From NCBI GenBank assembly GCA_938085425.1, contig CALKGQ010000011.1, positions 124,001-188,000 on the forward strand: 64,000 nt of DNA. The letters run 5' to 3'. Positions 1 through 8,618 of the stretch are shown in pieces. The position numbers were made by a program, and so were the translations under genes. How positions within the stretch are numbered: the stretch's first letter is position 1; every line of letters begins with the position of its first letter. Source of the DNA: an uncultured Flavobacteriales bacterium. GTDB taxonomy: Bacteria; Bacteroidota; Bacteroidia; Flavobacteriales_D; Sanyastnellaceae. The notes under the pieces are model-generated. The model did not search any database, had not been told where the DNA came from, and worked only from the letters and a program-made list of their open reading frames with translations.

Positions 1-1290
1 TTGACCTGTGCCACTTGCAAGCAGTTGTCCATCCTTGGCGAAAACCACGGTGTTCGACTTCGTGTGCTTGACCAATTTGAGCGCAAAGAGCAGATCCTCT
101 GCACATTCCGGCCGTTGCTGCGCGGTGGCACATGTCCAGTGGGCCGCCTCCTCCATGGCGTTGTCGCGTTCTTGGACCAAGTAGCCGTTGAGTGCGGAAC
201 GCACGGTGGACTTGGGCAAATCCCCGGGCTGTTGTTCGAGAAGGATGCGGTTTTTCTTTTGCGAAAGCACAGCAAAGGCGTCTGCCTCAAATTGGGGCGC
301 GATGACCACCTCGCAAAACAATTCATGGATGCGACGCGCTGTGGCCACATCGATGGGCCGGTTGGCGATCAGCACGCCACCAAAAGCACTCGTGGGGTCA
401 CCTGCAAGGGCATCGATGTAGGCTTGCTCTAGCGTCTCCCGGGTGGCGCACCCGCAAGCATTGTTGTGCTTCAGGATGGCAAAGGTGGGCGCGTTGTCTT
501 GGAACTCGTTCATCAGCTGGACAGCAGCGTCGACGTCCAACAGGTTGTTGTACGACAGAGCCTTGCCGTGAAGTGGCTTCAGAAGTCCATCCAGGTCCCC
601 AAAGAATTGGCCTTTTTGGTGTGGATTTTCACCGTAGCGCAGCGACCGTCCGTCGGGCGCGCTCAGGTTCAACACCTCCACACTGCCCCCTTGGAGGTCT
701 TCTCCGCTCAGGTGAGCGTGGATCATGGTGTCGTAATGCGAGCTGACCCGGAAACCTCGCGCCGCCAATTGCTTTCGTTCTTCCAGTGAAGTTTCACCGT
801 CGCGCTTCAGAATGTCGACGAGGGTCCCGTAATCGTTCATGGAGGGCACCACCACAACGTCTTGGAAGTTTTTGGCGGCGCCGCGGATCAAGGCGATGCC
901 ACCAATGTCGATTTTTTCGACAATGTCTTCCTCTGGCGCTCCACTCGCCACTGTGGCTTCAAAAGGATACAGATCCACCACGACCAGGTCGATGTTGGGC
1001 AGGTCGTATTGGGCCATTTGGGCTTGGTCTCCTTCGTGGTCCCTTCGGTTCAAGATGCCGCCAAACACCTTGGGGTGCAAGGTTTTGACACGTCCGCCAA
1101 GGATGGAAGGGTAGTCTGTCACCTGTTCGACAGGCACCACCTCTGCACCAAGAGCTTCGATGGCTGCCTGGGTGCCGCCCGTGGAATAAATGGTGGCCCC
1201 AATGCGCTGGAGTTCTTTGACGATGGGTGCGAGCCCCTCCTTGTGGTAGACAGAGATCAAGGCAGATTGGATGCGTCGCGTCGTGGACAT
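1..1290 (-). CDS. purH: Bifunctional AICAR formyltransferase / IMP cyclohydrolase (3' end outside window)
   Basis: Catalyses the last two steps of de novo purine synthesis: 10-formyl-THF-dependent formylation of AICAR, then ring closure to IMP, in the cytosol. The 430 visible codons begin at an ATG (1290-1288) with MSTTRRIQSALISVY. They show the MGS-like cyclohydrolase domain (STGGT at 36-40, KTLHPKVFGGIL at 69-80) and most of the formyltransferase domain (RYGENPHQ at 218-225, LKHNNACG at 273-280, then SAFGGVL). The frame stays open to base 1, so roughly 80 C-terminal residues of this ~510-residue family lie outside the window. The gene diverges from the permease at 1371; a TAGATTTG box lies 27 nt upstream of the start. 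Confidence 0.96.
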   Translation of the reverse strand, partial: MSTTRRIQSALISVYHKEGLAPIVKELQRIGATIYSTGGTQAAIEALGAEVVPVEQVTDYPSILGGRVKTLHPKVFGGILNRRDHEGDQAQMAQYDLPNIDLVVVDLYPFEATVASGAPEEDIVEKIDIGGIALIRGAAKNFQDVVVVPSMNDYGTLVDILKRDGETSLEERKQLAARGFRVSSHYDTMIHAHLSGEDLQGGSVEVLNLSAPDGRSLRYGENPHQKGQFFGDLDGLLKPLHGKALSYNNLLDVDAAVQLMNEFQDNAPTFAILKHNNACGCATRETLEQAYIDALAGDPTSAFGGVLIANRPIDVATARRIHELFCEVVIAPQFEADAFAVLSQKKNRILLEQQPGDLPKSTVRSALNGYLVQERDNAMEEAAHWTCATAQQRPECAEDLLFALKLVKHTKSNTVVFAKDGQLLASGTGQ

Positions 1291-1317
1291 GGGCAAAGGA
1301 TAGAGGATTGGAAGCCG

Positions 1318-1325
1318 CAAATCTA
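1318..1325 (-). promoter_or_regulatory. -7-like box upstream of purH
   Basis: TAGATTTG on the minus strand, an exact match to TAnnTTTG, 27 nt before the purH ATG. No convincing -33 TTG at 17-21 nt spacing. Confidence 0.45.
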
Positions 1326-1358
1326 CAACGCGCAATGTGGATTCTAAGGCCTTCGGTG

Positions 1359-1366
1359 TAGCTTCG
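1359..1366 (+). promoter_or_regulatory. -7-like box abutting the ABC permease start
   Basis: TAGCTTCG (one mismatch to TAnnTTTG) ends 4 nt before the ATG at 1371, so the transcript would be leaderless or nearly so. Confidence 0.45.
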
Positions 1367-1370
1367 TCTC

Positions 1371-2615
1371 ATGTTGTGGCTCCGCTTGTTACGAGAGAGT
1401 TTGTCCTTTGCTTGGCAAGCCATTTGGACGCACCGGCTGCGCACTTTTTTGAGCCTGCTCGGGGTCATGGTGGGCATTTTTGTCATCAGTGCGGTCTTCA
1501 CCGTGGTGGACTCTTTGGAAACAGAGCTTCGCGACACCTTCAACATGCTGGACGACGATGTTTTGTTCGTCACCAAATGGCCTTGGTCGGCAGGCGAGGA
1601 TTACCCATGGTGGAAATATGTCCAGCGCAGGCCACCTACAGAGCGTGACTTGGAGCTTTTGATGCCGCGGTTGACCCTTGCCTCCGCTGGAATGTACCAG
1701 TCAAAAACCTTCTTGGATGCCGAGGCGGGCAACAACAGGATGCAAGGTGTGGTGGTGGGCGCAGGCTCACATGGATACGATCAGGTGATCAGCTTGAACA
1801 TTGTGCATGGCCGCTACTTCTCACCGAGTGAAAGTGCGGCAGGCCGACCTGTGGCGGTGATCGGCCATGAGGTTGCCAATCAGTTGTTTGGGCGTTCCGA
1901 AGTCGTTGGCCAAACCCTCAAGGTCCGGGGCATCCGCATGGAAGTCATCGGCGTGCTTGCGCAGGAAGGCGAGAGCATCGTGTCCACGGGTCTTGATGAA
2001 TTCATGCTTGTGCCTTCTGCTTTTGCACCGCGCATCTACGATGCGCGTGCCGACGACAACGCCCAGATTGCCATCAAGGCACAACCTGGTGTCGACCTCG
2101 CAGCACTCGAGGATGAGTTGGTCCAACAGCTCCGCGCAGTGCGCCGTGTTCGGCCAGGGAGAGAGGAAGACTTCTCGGTCAACCGCATGGAAATGCTTAC
2201 CAGCATTTTGGATTCCATTTTCGCCAATTTGGCAAGGGGGGGATGGTTCATTGCCATGTTTGCCATTTTGGTGGGCTGTTTCAGCATCGCCAACATCATG
2301 TTTGTCTCCGTTCGTGAGCGGACCAAGATCATTGGTGTTCAGAAGGCCATGGGGGCCAAGAATGCCTTCATTTTGATCCAGTTCCTGTTTGAGGCCGTCG
2401 CCCTTTGTGTGTTTGGGGCACTACTCGCCTTGCTCGCCATCCAACTTTTGGTGTGGGGAGTCAATGCGTCGGACTTGGGACTCACCCTTGAGATTGCCCC
2501 CAAACGGGTGTTCTTGGCCCTGGGCGTGGCCGTGACTTCGGGATTGCTCGCGGGCATTGCCCCCGCAAGGCAAGCGTCCAAGTTGCCCCCAGTGGAGGCC
2601 ATGCGCACCACTTGA
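1371..2615 (+). CDS. MacB/FtsX-family ABC transporter permease
   Basis: Inner-membrane permease subunit of the MacB/LolC/FtsX superfamily, 414 aa. It has an N-terminal transmembrane helix (about 19-42, RTFLSLLGVMVGIFVISAVF), a periplasmic MacB_PCD-type domain (about 50-285) and a C-terminal FtsX domain with three helices. The FtsX domain carries the family signature RERTKIIGVQKAMGA just after the second helix, and ends PARQASKLPPVEAMR. These proteins work with a separate ATPase, often in lipoprotein or small-molecule export; no ATPase gene is adjacent, so partner and substrate are unknown. ATG 1371 is preceded at 4 nt by a -7-like box. In other Bacteroidota such permeases also sit next to purH. 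Confidence 0.9.
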   Translation: MLWLRLLRESLSFAWQAIWTHRLRTFLSLLGVMVGIFVISAVFTVVDSLETELRDTFNMLDDDVLFVTKWPWSAGEDYPWWKYVQRRPPTERDLELLMPRLTLASAGMYQSKTFLDAEAGNNRMQGVVVGAGSHGYDQVISLNIVHGRYFSPSESAAGRPVAVIGHEVANQLFGRSEVVGQTLKVRGIRMEVIGVLAQEGESIVSTGLDEFMLVPSAFAPRIYDARADDNAQIAIKAQPGVDLAALEDELVQQLRAVRRVRPGREEDFSVNRMEMLTSILDSIFANLARGGWFIAMFAILVGCFSIANIMFVSVRERTKIIGVQKAMGAKNAFILIQFLFEAVALCVFGALLALLAIQLLVWGVNASDLGLTLEIAPKRVFLALGVAVTSGLLAGIAPARQASKLPPVEAMRTT

Positions 2616-2630
2616 CCTGCGTCTGGAAAA

Positions 2631-3389
2631 TCAGAAATTGATGGCCAAGCCCACCCTGACGGAGTAGGGAGGAAGCTCGAGGCTCGTTGTGCTTGTGCTT
2701 GTCACATCACCGTTGTCATCCACCGCCAAGCCGCTGGCATCTGCCACTTCCACAATGTTGCCGTCTTCCAAGTGGAACATCTCGGCATACCGGGCCGTCA
2801 GGAATGAACGCTTGCCCAACTGAACCCTTGCCCCCAAAGCGAACCCGTAGCTAAAGTTGGCAGAGAAGAAGGGCACATCATTGACGGGCTTTTTGTCGTC
2901 TGTGTCGTCGAGAACCAACCGTGCACCCAACAGAGAACCACGCATCCCCGCGAAACCTTCGCCAAAGGGCTGAATTTTTCCATTCTGGAACAAGGTCAAA
3001 CGCAAGAGGTAGTGGGCATGGACAAGTTGGTTGCGCACGGTCAGTGTGCCTGTCGCTTCAAGGCTATCGACGGCCACGACGACCGTGGTGTCAAACCCAC
3101 CAATGGGTTGAAATCCTAGATCCAAACCCCCATCGAAAATGCCTTTGCGGTCGTGCTTCATGTAGGTCAATGCGAAGCCGTAGGATGGCTCGTCCAGCAC
3201 GGTTTCGATGTCTCCGCCCTGCCAGTCGGAAATGAGGTGAAACCCCATATGTCGCCATTTGGCCTTGATCAGATCATCCTTTTCCTCCAGTTCCACTGCG
3301 GCAGGTTCTTGCACTTGCGATTGCCCTGAAACGTTCAGACAAAGGGTCAAACAGAGGACAAACGATAGAAGGAGGGGAGTGAGTTTCAT
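2631..3389 (-). CDS. Putative outer-membrane beta-barrel protein
   Basis: A 252-residue exported protein of no named family that I recognise. Start chosen at ATG 3389 because it gives a clean signal peptide (MKLTPLLLSFVLCLTLCLNV) with likely cleavage SG|QSQ, leaving an N-terminal Gln; an upstream ATG at 3422 would bury it. The body shows alternating hydrophobic/polar strands and Gly-rich turns (FSYGFALGARVQLG, PPYSVRVGLAINF) and ends in Phe, the classical barrel signal. It faces the permease gene convergently with a 15-nt gap and diverges from the RmlD-like gene. Function unknown. Confidence 0.75.
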   Translation of the reverse strand: MKLTPLLLSFVLCLTLCLNVSGQSQVQEPAAVELEEKDDLIKAKWRHMGFHLISDWQGGDIETVLDEPSYGFALTYMKHDRKGIFDGGLDLGFQPIGGFDTTVVVAVDSLEATGTLTVRNQLVHAHYLLRLTLFQNGKIQPFGEGFAGMRGSLLGARLVLDDTDDKKPVNDVPFFSANFSYGFALGARVQLGKRSFLTARYAEMFHLEDGNIVEVADASGLAVDDNGDVTSTSTTSLELPPYSVRVGLAINF

Positions 3390-3521
3390 GTGATCGTCAG
3401 TGGTTTCCGATGCCCCATTCAAAGCAAGGATGATGCCAAAAGCTTGTTCAGCCTCATTCTTTCAACGCAATGGAGGGGGACAAAATTACAAAGCTTGGTA
3501 TGTTTTGTGCGTTTCGTGCCA

Positions 3522-3529
3522 CAAGTTTG
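3522..3529 (+). promoter_or_regulatory. -7-like box abutting the rmlD-like GTG start
   Basis: CAAGTTTG, one mismatch to TAnnTTTG, ends 4 nt before the GTG at 3534. This is the same geometry as at other genes here and supports the GTG as the start. Confidence 0.35.
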
Positions 3530-3533
3530 TGGT

Positions 3534-4427
3534 GTGGAAAGCAAAACGAATCCCCATCCTTGGTTGGTCACGGGTGCCCAGGGTCAATTGGGTGCCAGGC
3601 TTCTTTGGGCTGCGGCCTCACGAGGTGAAGCAGCGGTGGGCTTGGGTCGGGCGGACTTGGACATCACCCGAGAAGAAGAGGTGGCAAGGGCCTTGGACCA
3701 CCATCGACCTTCTGTGGTGCTGAACACCGCGGCATTCACGGGCGTGGATGCCGCAGAATCCGAGCAGGAGCTTGCCATGGCTGTGAATGGTCATGGTGTC
3801 GGCATCCTTGCAAGGGCCTGTGCCTTGAGGGGCATCCCCATGGTCCACCTCAGCACCGACTATGTCTTTGGCGAGGGCGCCCGTGCCCCACGGCAACCGA
3901 ACGATCCCGTGCAACCTCTTGGGGCGTACGGAAAGTCCAAGCAGGCTGGTGAAGCGCAATTTTTGGCAAGCGGAGTCCAGGGTGTGGTGGTTCGAGTGTC
4001 CTGGCTCTACGACGTGGAAGGACGCAATTTCTTGACCACCATGTTGCGTTTGGCCAAGGCCAACGGGGAGTTGAAGGTGGTGGACGACCAATGGGGTGTG
4101 CCCACTTCCGCCCCGCTGCTCGCTGGAGCCTTGTTGGACATGGCAAGTCTCGGGGAAAAGATGCCTCAAGGCATCTGGCATTACGCCCACGAAGGCGCCA
4201 CGACTTGGCATGGCTTCGCTTGTGAAATTGTGGCCTTGGCAGGATGGGACATCCCGGTCCATCGCATGTCCACAGAGGATTTTCCAACTGCTGCGGAGAG
4301 GCCCCAATGGAGTGTGTTGGATGGCACGGCGCTGCAAAAGCGCATGGGTTGGCATGGGTTGCCATGGCAAGAGGCGCTGAAGTCCACATGGAACTTGAGG
4401 GGAGATGGCGGACCTTTGCTCCGATGA
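3534..4427 (+). CDS. RmlD-like NAD(P)-dependent sugar-nucleotide reductase
   Basis: Short-chain reductase of the dTDP-4-dehydrorhamnose reductase type (297 aa), expected to reduce a 4-keto nucleotide sugar for surface polysaccharide. Visible motifs: Rossmann glycine loop TGAQGQLG near the N-terminus, LSTDYVFGEG, and catalytic YGKSK (YxxxK). No other rhamnose genes (rmlABC) are adjacent, so the exact sugar is inferred. The frame is open upstream to 3390, but GTG 3534 places the start about 10 residues before the nucleotide loop and has a -7-like box 4 nt upstream. The stop overlaps the next start as ATGA (4424-4427), coupling it to the phosphohexomutase. Confidence 0.82.
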   Translation: MESKTNPHPWLVTGAQGQLGARLLWAAASRGEAAVGLGRADLDITREEEVARALDHHRPSVVLNTAAFTGVDAAESEQELAMAVNGHGVGILARACALRGIPMVHLSTDYVFGEGARAPRQPNDPVQPLGAYGKSKQAGEAQFLASGVQGVVVRVSWLYDVEGRNFLTTMLRLAKANGELKVVDDQWGVPTSAPLLAGALLDMASLGEKMPQGIWHYAHEGATTWHGFACEIVALAGWDIPVHRMSTEDFPTAAERPQWSVLDGTALQKRMGWHGLPWQEALKSTWNLRGDGGPLLR

Positions 4428-6190
4428 AGGACGACATGCTTTTGAATGAAGTCATCGCCAAGGCCCGGTCCTGGACCAAGCCACCGCATGACAATGAGAC
4501 GCGGAACTTGGTCCAAAAATGGCTGGACGGATGCGCCACCGATCCCGAGAGCCGGGAGGCCTTGGTGGATGCTTTTTACACCGATTTGTCTTTTGGAACA
4601 GGCGGGCTCAGGGGCAAAATGGGACCAGGCACGAACCGCATCAACCCCACCACAATTGCAAGGGCGACCCAAGGCCTCGCCAACCACCTTCGGAAGGTCC
4701 ATGGCCCCAATCCTGCATCGGGTCCCTGGCGTGTGGCCATCGCCTGCGACAGCCGTCACCTTAGCCAGACCTTCGCCCAGATCACGGCGGAGGTGCTTGC
4801 CGCCAACGGGCTGGAGCCTTGGATGTATGCTGAACTGAGACCTACCCCTCAGTTGTCTTGGACAGTGAGAGAGCTCGGTGCGGTGGCAGGGGTGGTGGTG
4901 ACAGCCAGCCACAACCCATCCATTTACAATGGTTACAAGGTGTACGCATCTGACGGAGGACAAGTCGTGGCCCCTGAGGATGCCCAGCTGGTGTCGGAGG
5001 TCAGGGCGTTGCCGCCCGATGCGGATGTCCCCAGGTCCCCAGAAGGCATTCATTTGTTGGATGCTTCGTGGGATGAGGGATACCGAAAGTTGCTGACATC
5101 ATTTCGACTCTCAGAGGATTTGGTGCAGCATGGCTCTGATTTGCCGATTGCATTCACAGGTCTGCACGGCACGGGCGCACTGGCTGTCCCGGCTGCTTTG
5201 CGCGCTTTTGGGTTCCGGAACGTCCATGAGGTGGCATCTCAAGCGGTGCCAGACGGTGCCTTTCCCACCGTGGAAAGCCCCAATCCAGAAGAGGGAGCGG
5301 CATTGGCACAGGCCGTGGATTTGGCCCAAGAATGCAACGCGGCGTTGGTGATGGGCACAGACCCAGATGCAGACAGGGTTGGATTGGCGGTCCCTGACGG
5401 GAAGGGGAGCTACCGGCTCCTCAATGGAAATGAAACAGGAGCTTTGCTGGTCGATCACGTGCTGTCCAGATGGCAAGAAGCGGGCAAACTTGACCAACCC
5501 TCGTTTGTGGCCAAAACGGTCGTGACCACTTCTCTTCTCGAAGACCTCGCTTCCCATTATGGCGTGGAGGTGAGGGAGACACTGACGGGATTCAAATTCA
5601 TCGCGGAAGCCATTCGGAAGGAAGAAGGGAAGTTGCAATACGTGGCGGGGGGCGAGGAGAGCTATGGCTACTTGGTGGGCGACGCCGTGCGCGACAAGGA
5701 CGCTGTTCAAAGCTGTTGCCTTCTCGCGGAGTTGGCCCATGAGTTGGAGCGCAATGGACACACCATGTTGGACCGCCTGGCGGCCATCCACAAACGTCAC
5801 AAGGCCTACAAAGAAGGGCTGGTGAGTTTGGTGAAAGAAGGCAGGGAGGGCAAGGCCCAAATCGATGCCATGATGAAGGGTTTCCGCACGTCCCCTCCCC
5901 ATGCACTGGCGGGAGAAAAGGTCGTCGAGGTGTTGGATTTCCAAATGCAACAAGCCCTCACGCCTGAGGGATTGGTCCTGAGGTCCCTGCCTCAAGCCGT
6001 CTCCAACGTCATGCAATTTGTCACGGAGGCGGGATCGAGGGTGACGGTCAGGCCTTCTGGAACCGAGCCCAAGATCAAGTGTTATGCCAGCGTATCAGAA
6101 CCATGGGATGGATCGGAAAGCCACGACGATGTCATGGCCCGACTTCAGGAGCGGGTGAATGCTCATTTTCGAGCCCTTGGGGTGACGTAA
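4424..6190 (+). CDS. Phosphoglucomutase/phosphomannomutase (alpha-D-phosphohexomutase family)
   Basis: Interconverts hexose 1- and 6-phosphates through a phosphoserine enzyme, feeding nucleotide-sugar synthesis; cytosolic, 588 aa. Motifs in order: FGTGGLRGKMG (58-67), active-site TASHNP with Ser162, Mg2+ loop DPDADR (313-318), sugar-binding GGEESYG, and phosphate-binding RPSGTEPK near the C-terminus. ATG 4424 overlaps the rmlD stop by ATGA, which decides the start; the reading frame is open upstream inside rmlD. The 3' end overlaps the convergent cvpA gene by 59 bp. Confidence 0.95.
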   Translation: MKDDMLLNEVIAKARSWTKPPHDNETRNLVQKWLDGCATDPESREALVDAFYTDLSFGTGGLRGKMGPGTNRINPTTIARATQGLANHLRKVHGPNPASGPWRVAIACDSRHLSQTFAQITAEVLAANGLEPWMYAELRPTPQLSWTVRELGAVAGVVVTASHNPSIYNGYKVYASDGGQVVAPEDAQLVSEVRALPPDADVPRSPEGIHLLDASWDEGYRKLLTSFRLSEDLVQHGSDLPIAFTGLHGTGALAVPAALRAFGFRNVHEVASQAVPDGAFPTVESPNPEEGAALAQAVDLAQECNAALVMGTDPDADRVGLAVPDGKGSYRLLNGNETGALLVDHVLSRWQEAGKLDQPSFVAKTVVTTSLLEDLASHYGVEVRETLTGFKFIAEAIRKEEGKLQYVAGGEESYGYLVGDAVRDKDAVQSCCLLAELAHELERNGHTMLDRLAAIHKRHKAYKEGLVSLVKEGREGKAQIDAMMKGFRTSPPHALAGEKVVEVLDFQMQQALTPEGLVLRSLPQAVSNVMQFVTEAGSRVTVRPSGTEPKIKCYASVSEPWDGSESHDDVMARLQERVNAHFRALGVT

Positions 6191-6707
6191 AACCAACATC
6201 TTGGGCGGCATCTTTGATGCTCCCAAATGTGGGCGCCAGAAGGGGCGCCAAGGATTCGACAGGACCCAACAAAACGCTTGGTGGTTCGCTTGGAGGGAGC
6301 CAAGAGCGCGACCCCATGATTTGGTGGGCCATCATCAGCAGGAACGAAAGGATGAGCCATGTTTTGAGTCCACCGAACACCGCCCCGGCCAATTTGTTGA
6401 CCAGCCCCAAGGCCACCATGGCCAATACCTTTTCAAGCAGTTTGGCCAAAAGGTGAACCACCAAAACGACGGCGAGAAACGTCAAGGCCAAAGACGCCAT
6501 TTGGAGAGAGTTGACGGACCAAGTGACGTGTTCGGAGAGCTGTTCCGCGGCCAGATGAGAAAATTGGGAAGCTCCCCAGATGCCCCCCACCAACCCAACA
6601 AAGGACGCGACCGAGAGGACAAGACCCTTGGTGAAGCCACGGAAGGCTCCTGCGACCAGAAGCAAGAGCAAGACGATGTCCACGGGCGCCATGGGGAGGT
6701 TATCCAT
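6132..6707 (-). CDS. CvpA family membrane protein
   Basis: Small inner-membrane protein of the CvpA family (191 aa). It has four predicted helices: about 8-26 (VDIVLLLLLVAGAFRGF), 29-46, 68-90 and 104-128. The family's conserved start (D-I-V-L-L-L-L-L-V-A-G-A-F-R-G-F-T-K-G) is present. Homologues are linked to colicin V production and envelope stress, but the biochemical role is not established. The C-terminal 60 residues are Pro/Ser-rich and poorly conserved; they are encoded in the 59-bp overlap with the phosphohexomutase gene. Confidence 0.85.
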   Translation of the reverse strand: MDNLPMAPVDIVLLLLLVAGAFRGFTKGLVLSVASFVGLVGGIWGASQFSHLAAEQLSEHVTWSVNSLQMASLALTFLAVVLVVHLLAKLLEKVLAMVALGLVNKLAGAVFGGLKTWLILSFLLMMAHQIMGSRSWLPPSEPPSVLLGPVESLAPLLAPTFGSIKDAAQDVGFTSPQGLENEHSPAPEVGP

Positions 6708-6761
6708 ATTCGTGCAGGTTGTGGTGGAAAGTTAGGGGGGAAAAACTGCCTGTCGAAGGGG

Positions 6762-6769
6762 TACCTTCG
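6762..6769 (+). promoter_or_regulatory. -7-like box upstream of the GNAT gene
   Basis: TACCTTCG, one mismatch to TAnnTTTG, ending 8 nt before ATG 6778. Confidence 0.4.
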
Positions 6770-6777
6770 CTTTCTAC

Positions 6778-7278
6778 ATGGAACCCATCGCTTCTACCTT
6801 TTCCGTGCGCAAGGCCCGCCCATCTGATGCAGTCTTTGTGCATGATTTGGTGGTTGAATTGGCCCGTTATGAGGAAGCCGAGGAGGAGGTCACCTTGACG
6901 GTGCATCAATTGGAGGCGGATGCCCAGGCGGGATGTTTTGAGTGCACGGTGGCAGAGGACGCGAATGGACAGGTCGTGGGCATGGCGCTTCATCATGCGC
7001 GCTACAGCACTTGGAAAGGAAAAACGTGGTATTTGGAAGACTTGGTGGTGACGGAGGCTTGGCGTGGGCGTGGGGTGGGCCGTGCACTTTTTGAATCTGT
7101 GGCCGCCCATGCACGGTCCAAGTTTGCGCAACGCTTGGAATGGCAAGTGTTGGATTGGAATGCGCCAGCCATCGGATTTTACGAGCGGTTGGGCGCGGAT
7201 TTGGATGGCAAATGGCTCAACGGTCGACTCACCGCCAAGGCATTGGAAACGATGGCCTCCAACCATCCAGAGCCATGA
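6778..7278 (+). CDS. GNAT family N-acetyltransferase
   Basis: Acetyl-CoA-dependent transferase, 166 aa. It contains the acetyl-CoA pyrophosphate loop RGRGVG after the EDLVVTEAW strand, and the C-terminal NAPAIGFYERLGA segment typical of diamine (spermidine/spermine-type) acetyltransferases. The similarity is to the SSAT-like branch; the real acceptor is not evident. The stop overlaps the aspartate kinase start by ATGA, so the two are probably co-translated, though no metabolic link is obvious. Confidence 0.87.
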   Translation: MEPIASTFSVRKARPSDAVFVHDLVVELARYEEAEEEVTLTVHQLEADAQAGCFECTVAEDANGQVVGMALHHARYSTWKGKTWYLEDLVVTEAWRGRGVGRALFESVAAHARSKFAQRLEWQVLDWNAPAIGFYERLGADLDGKWLNGRLTAKALETMASNHPEP

Positions 7279-8558
7279 CCAAGCAGGCAGGCACATCGCC
7301 CCTTCGGACCGTTCACAAGTTTGGCGGCGCCTCCGTGAAAGATGCCGACGCCATCCGTCGCATTGGCGATCTCTTAGGGGAACATCTCTCCAGTGAAGAG
7401 CAAGCGGTTGTTGTGGTGTCAGCCATGGGGAAAACGACCAATGCCCTCGAGGCCATTTTGGAGGCTCCGTCCCATGGCCGTGAGGTCCTCTGGCAAACCC
7501 TGGTCTCTGGTCATTTGGCGGTGGCGAATGCGCTCGAACTGGGTCCAGAATGCGCCCGTCGGGTCCAAAGCGTGATGGAAGGCGCATGGCAAGAATTCTT
7601 GCAGGCCACAGATCCTGAAATGCAATACGACGCGCTTGTGGCCGCAGGAGAACTCGCGAGCACCACCTTGGTGCAGGCGTCGTTGGCGTCGTCAGGAGTG
7701 AAGGCGCTTTGGTGGGATGTCAGGGACACTTTGCAAACAGAGGGACCCCACCGTTTTGCCCGTGTGGAGGAATCTGGCTTGACGCACATGGGGCATACCC
7801 TGCGTGGACAGTGGGACGGTCCAGATCCGCCTCGCATTGTGGTCACCCAAGGTTTCATCGGCCGCCACAGCGACGGCCGCACTTCCACGCTCGGCCGAGA
7901 GGGATCGGACTACAGCGCGGCCTTGCTCGCCGTGGCCACCCATTGCGCATCGGTGACCATTTGGAAGGATGTCCCAGGCATGATGAATGCCGACCCCAAG
8001 CGGCACCCAGAAGCGGTCACTGTCCCCCGAGTGGACCATGCGGAGGCGGTTGAATTGAGTTATTACGGCGCAGGGGTCATTCACCCCCGAACGATCAAAC
8101 CCCTCCAACAAACGGGTCTGCCCCTGAAGGTCCGTTCCTTTGTCCACCCCACTGGCCCCAGCACGCACATCGACGCGTTCCCGGGATTGGTCCCAGACGT
8201 GCCGATGTTCATTTGGAGGGACAATCAGGTTTGGCTTGAGGTGTCCACTGCCGACCAGAGCTTTTTGGCAGAGGATCATTTGAAGACACTTTTTGAAGCG
8301 CTCCACCACGTGGGCCTTCACGTGCGGTTGATGCAGCAAAGTGCGACCCATTTTGGTTTGGTCATGGACAGGGACGATGCCCGCCTTTCCAGATTGGAAC
8401 AAGATCTTGCTCCAGCCTTGGTGGCCCAACGGTCGGAAGGCCTGCAATTGCTGACGGTCCGCCATGGCGATGCAGCGGTGCTCGACCGGTTGACAGAAGG
8501 CAAGGACGTGTTGATTGAGCAGCGCACGCAAGCGACATGGCGTCGCCTTTTGCGCTGA
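7275..8558 (+). CDS. lysC: Aspartate kinase
   Basis: Phosphorylates L-aspartate, the first step toward Lys, Met, Thr and diaminopimelate; cytosolic, 427 aa. Visible motifs: N-terminal VHKFGGASV (KFGG at about 15-18), the nucleotide/aspartate site around TSTLGREGSDYSAALLA, and KDVPGMMNADPK. The remaining ~130 residues form a regulatory ACT-type region; no fused homoserine dehydrogenase follows. ATG 7275 overlaps the GNAT stop (ATGA). The candidate ncRNA and an intrinsic terminator lie 3' of the gene. Confidence 0.93.
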   Translation: MTKQAGTSPLRTVHKFGGASVKDADAIRRIGDLLGEHLSSEEQAVVVVSAMGKTTNALEAILEAPSHGREVLWQTLVSGHLAVANALELGPECARRVQSVMEGAWQEFLQATDPEMQYDALVAAGELASTTLVQASLASSGVKALWWDVRDTLQTEGPHRFARVEESGLTHMGHTLRGQWDGPDPPRIVVTQGFIGRHSDGRTSTLGREGSDYSAALLAVATHCASVTIWKDVPGMMNADPKRHPEAVTVPRVDHAEAVELSYYGAGVIHPRTIKPLQQTGLPLKVRSFVHPTGPSTHIDAFPGLVPDVPMFIWRDNQVWLEVSTADQSFLAEDHLKTLFEALHHVGLHVRLMQQSATHFGLVMDRDDARLSRLEQDLAPALVAQRSEGLQLLTVRHGDAAVLDRLTEGKDVLIEQRTQATWRRLLR

Positions 8559-8606
8559 AAGTCAGGAAAATAGAGGGTCGTTCGGGCCAGAAATTTGGTT
8601 TTCCCA

Positions 8607-8614
8607 AACATTTG
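8607..8614 (+). promoter_or_regulatory. -7-like box in front of the candidate ncRNA
   Basis: AACATTTG, one mismatch to TAnnTTTG, ends 4 nt before the first paired base of the RNA (8619). That is the distance expected between a Bacteroidota -7 element and the start site. No clear -33 TTG. Confidence 0.35.
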
Positions 8615-8618
8615 ATTC

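Noticed and set aside
1-432. Plus-strand frame at the window start
   Set aside because: Antisense of purH, which reads through with conserved motifs on the minus strand.
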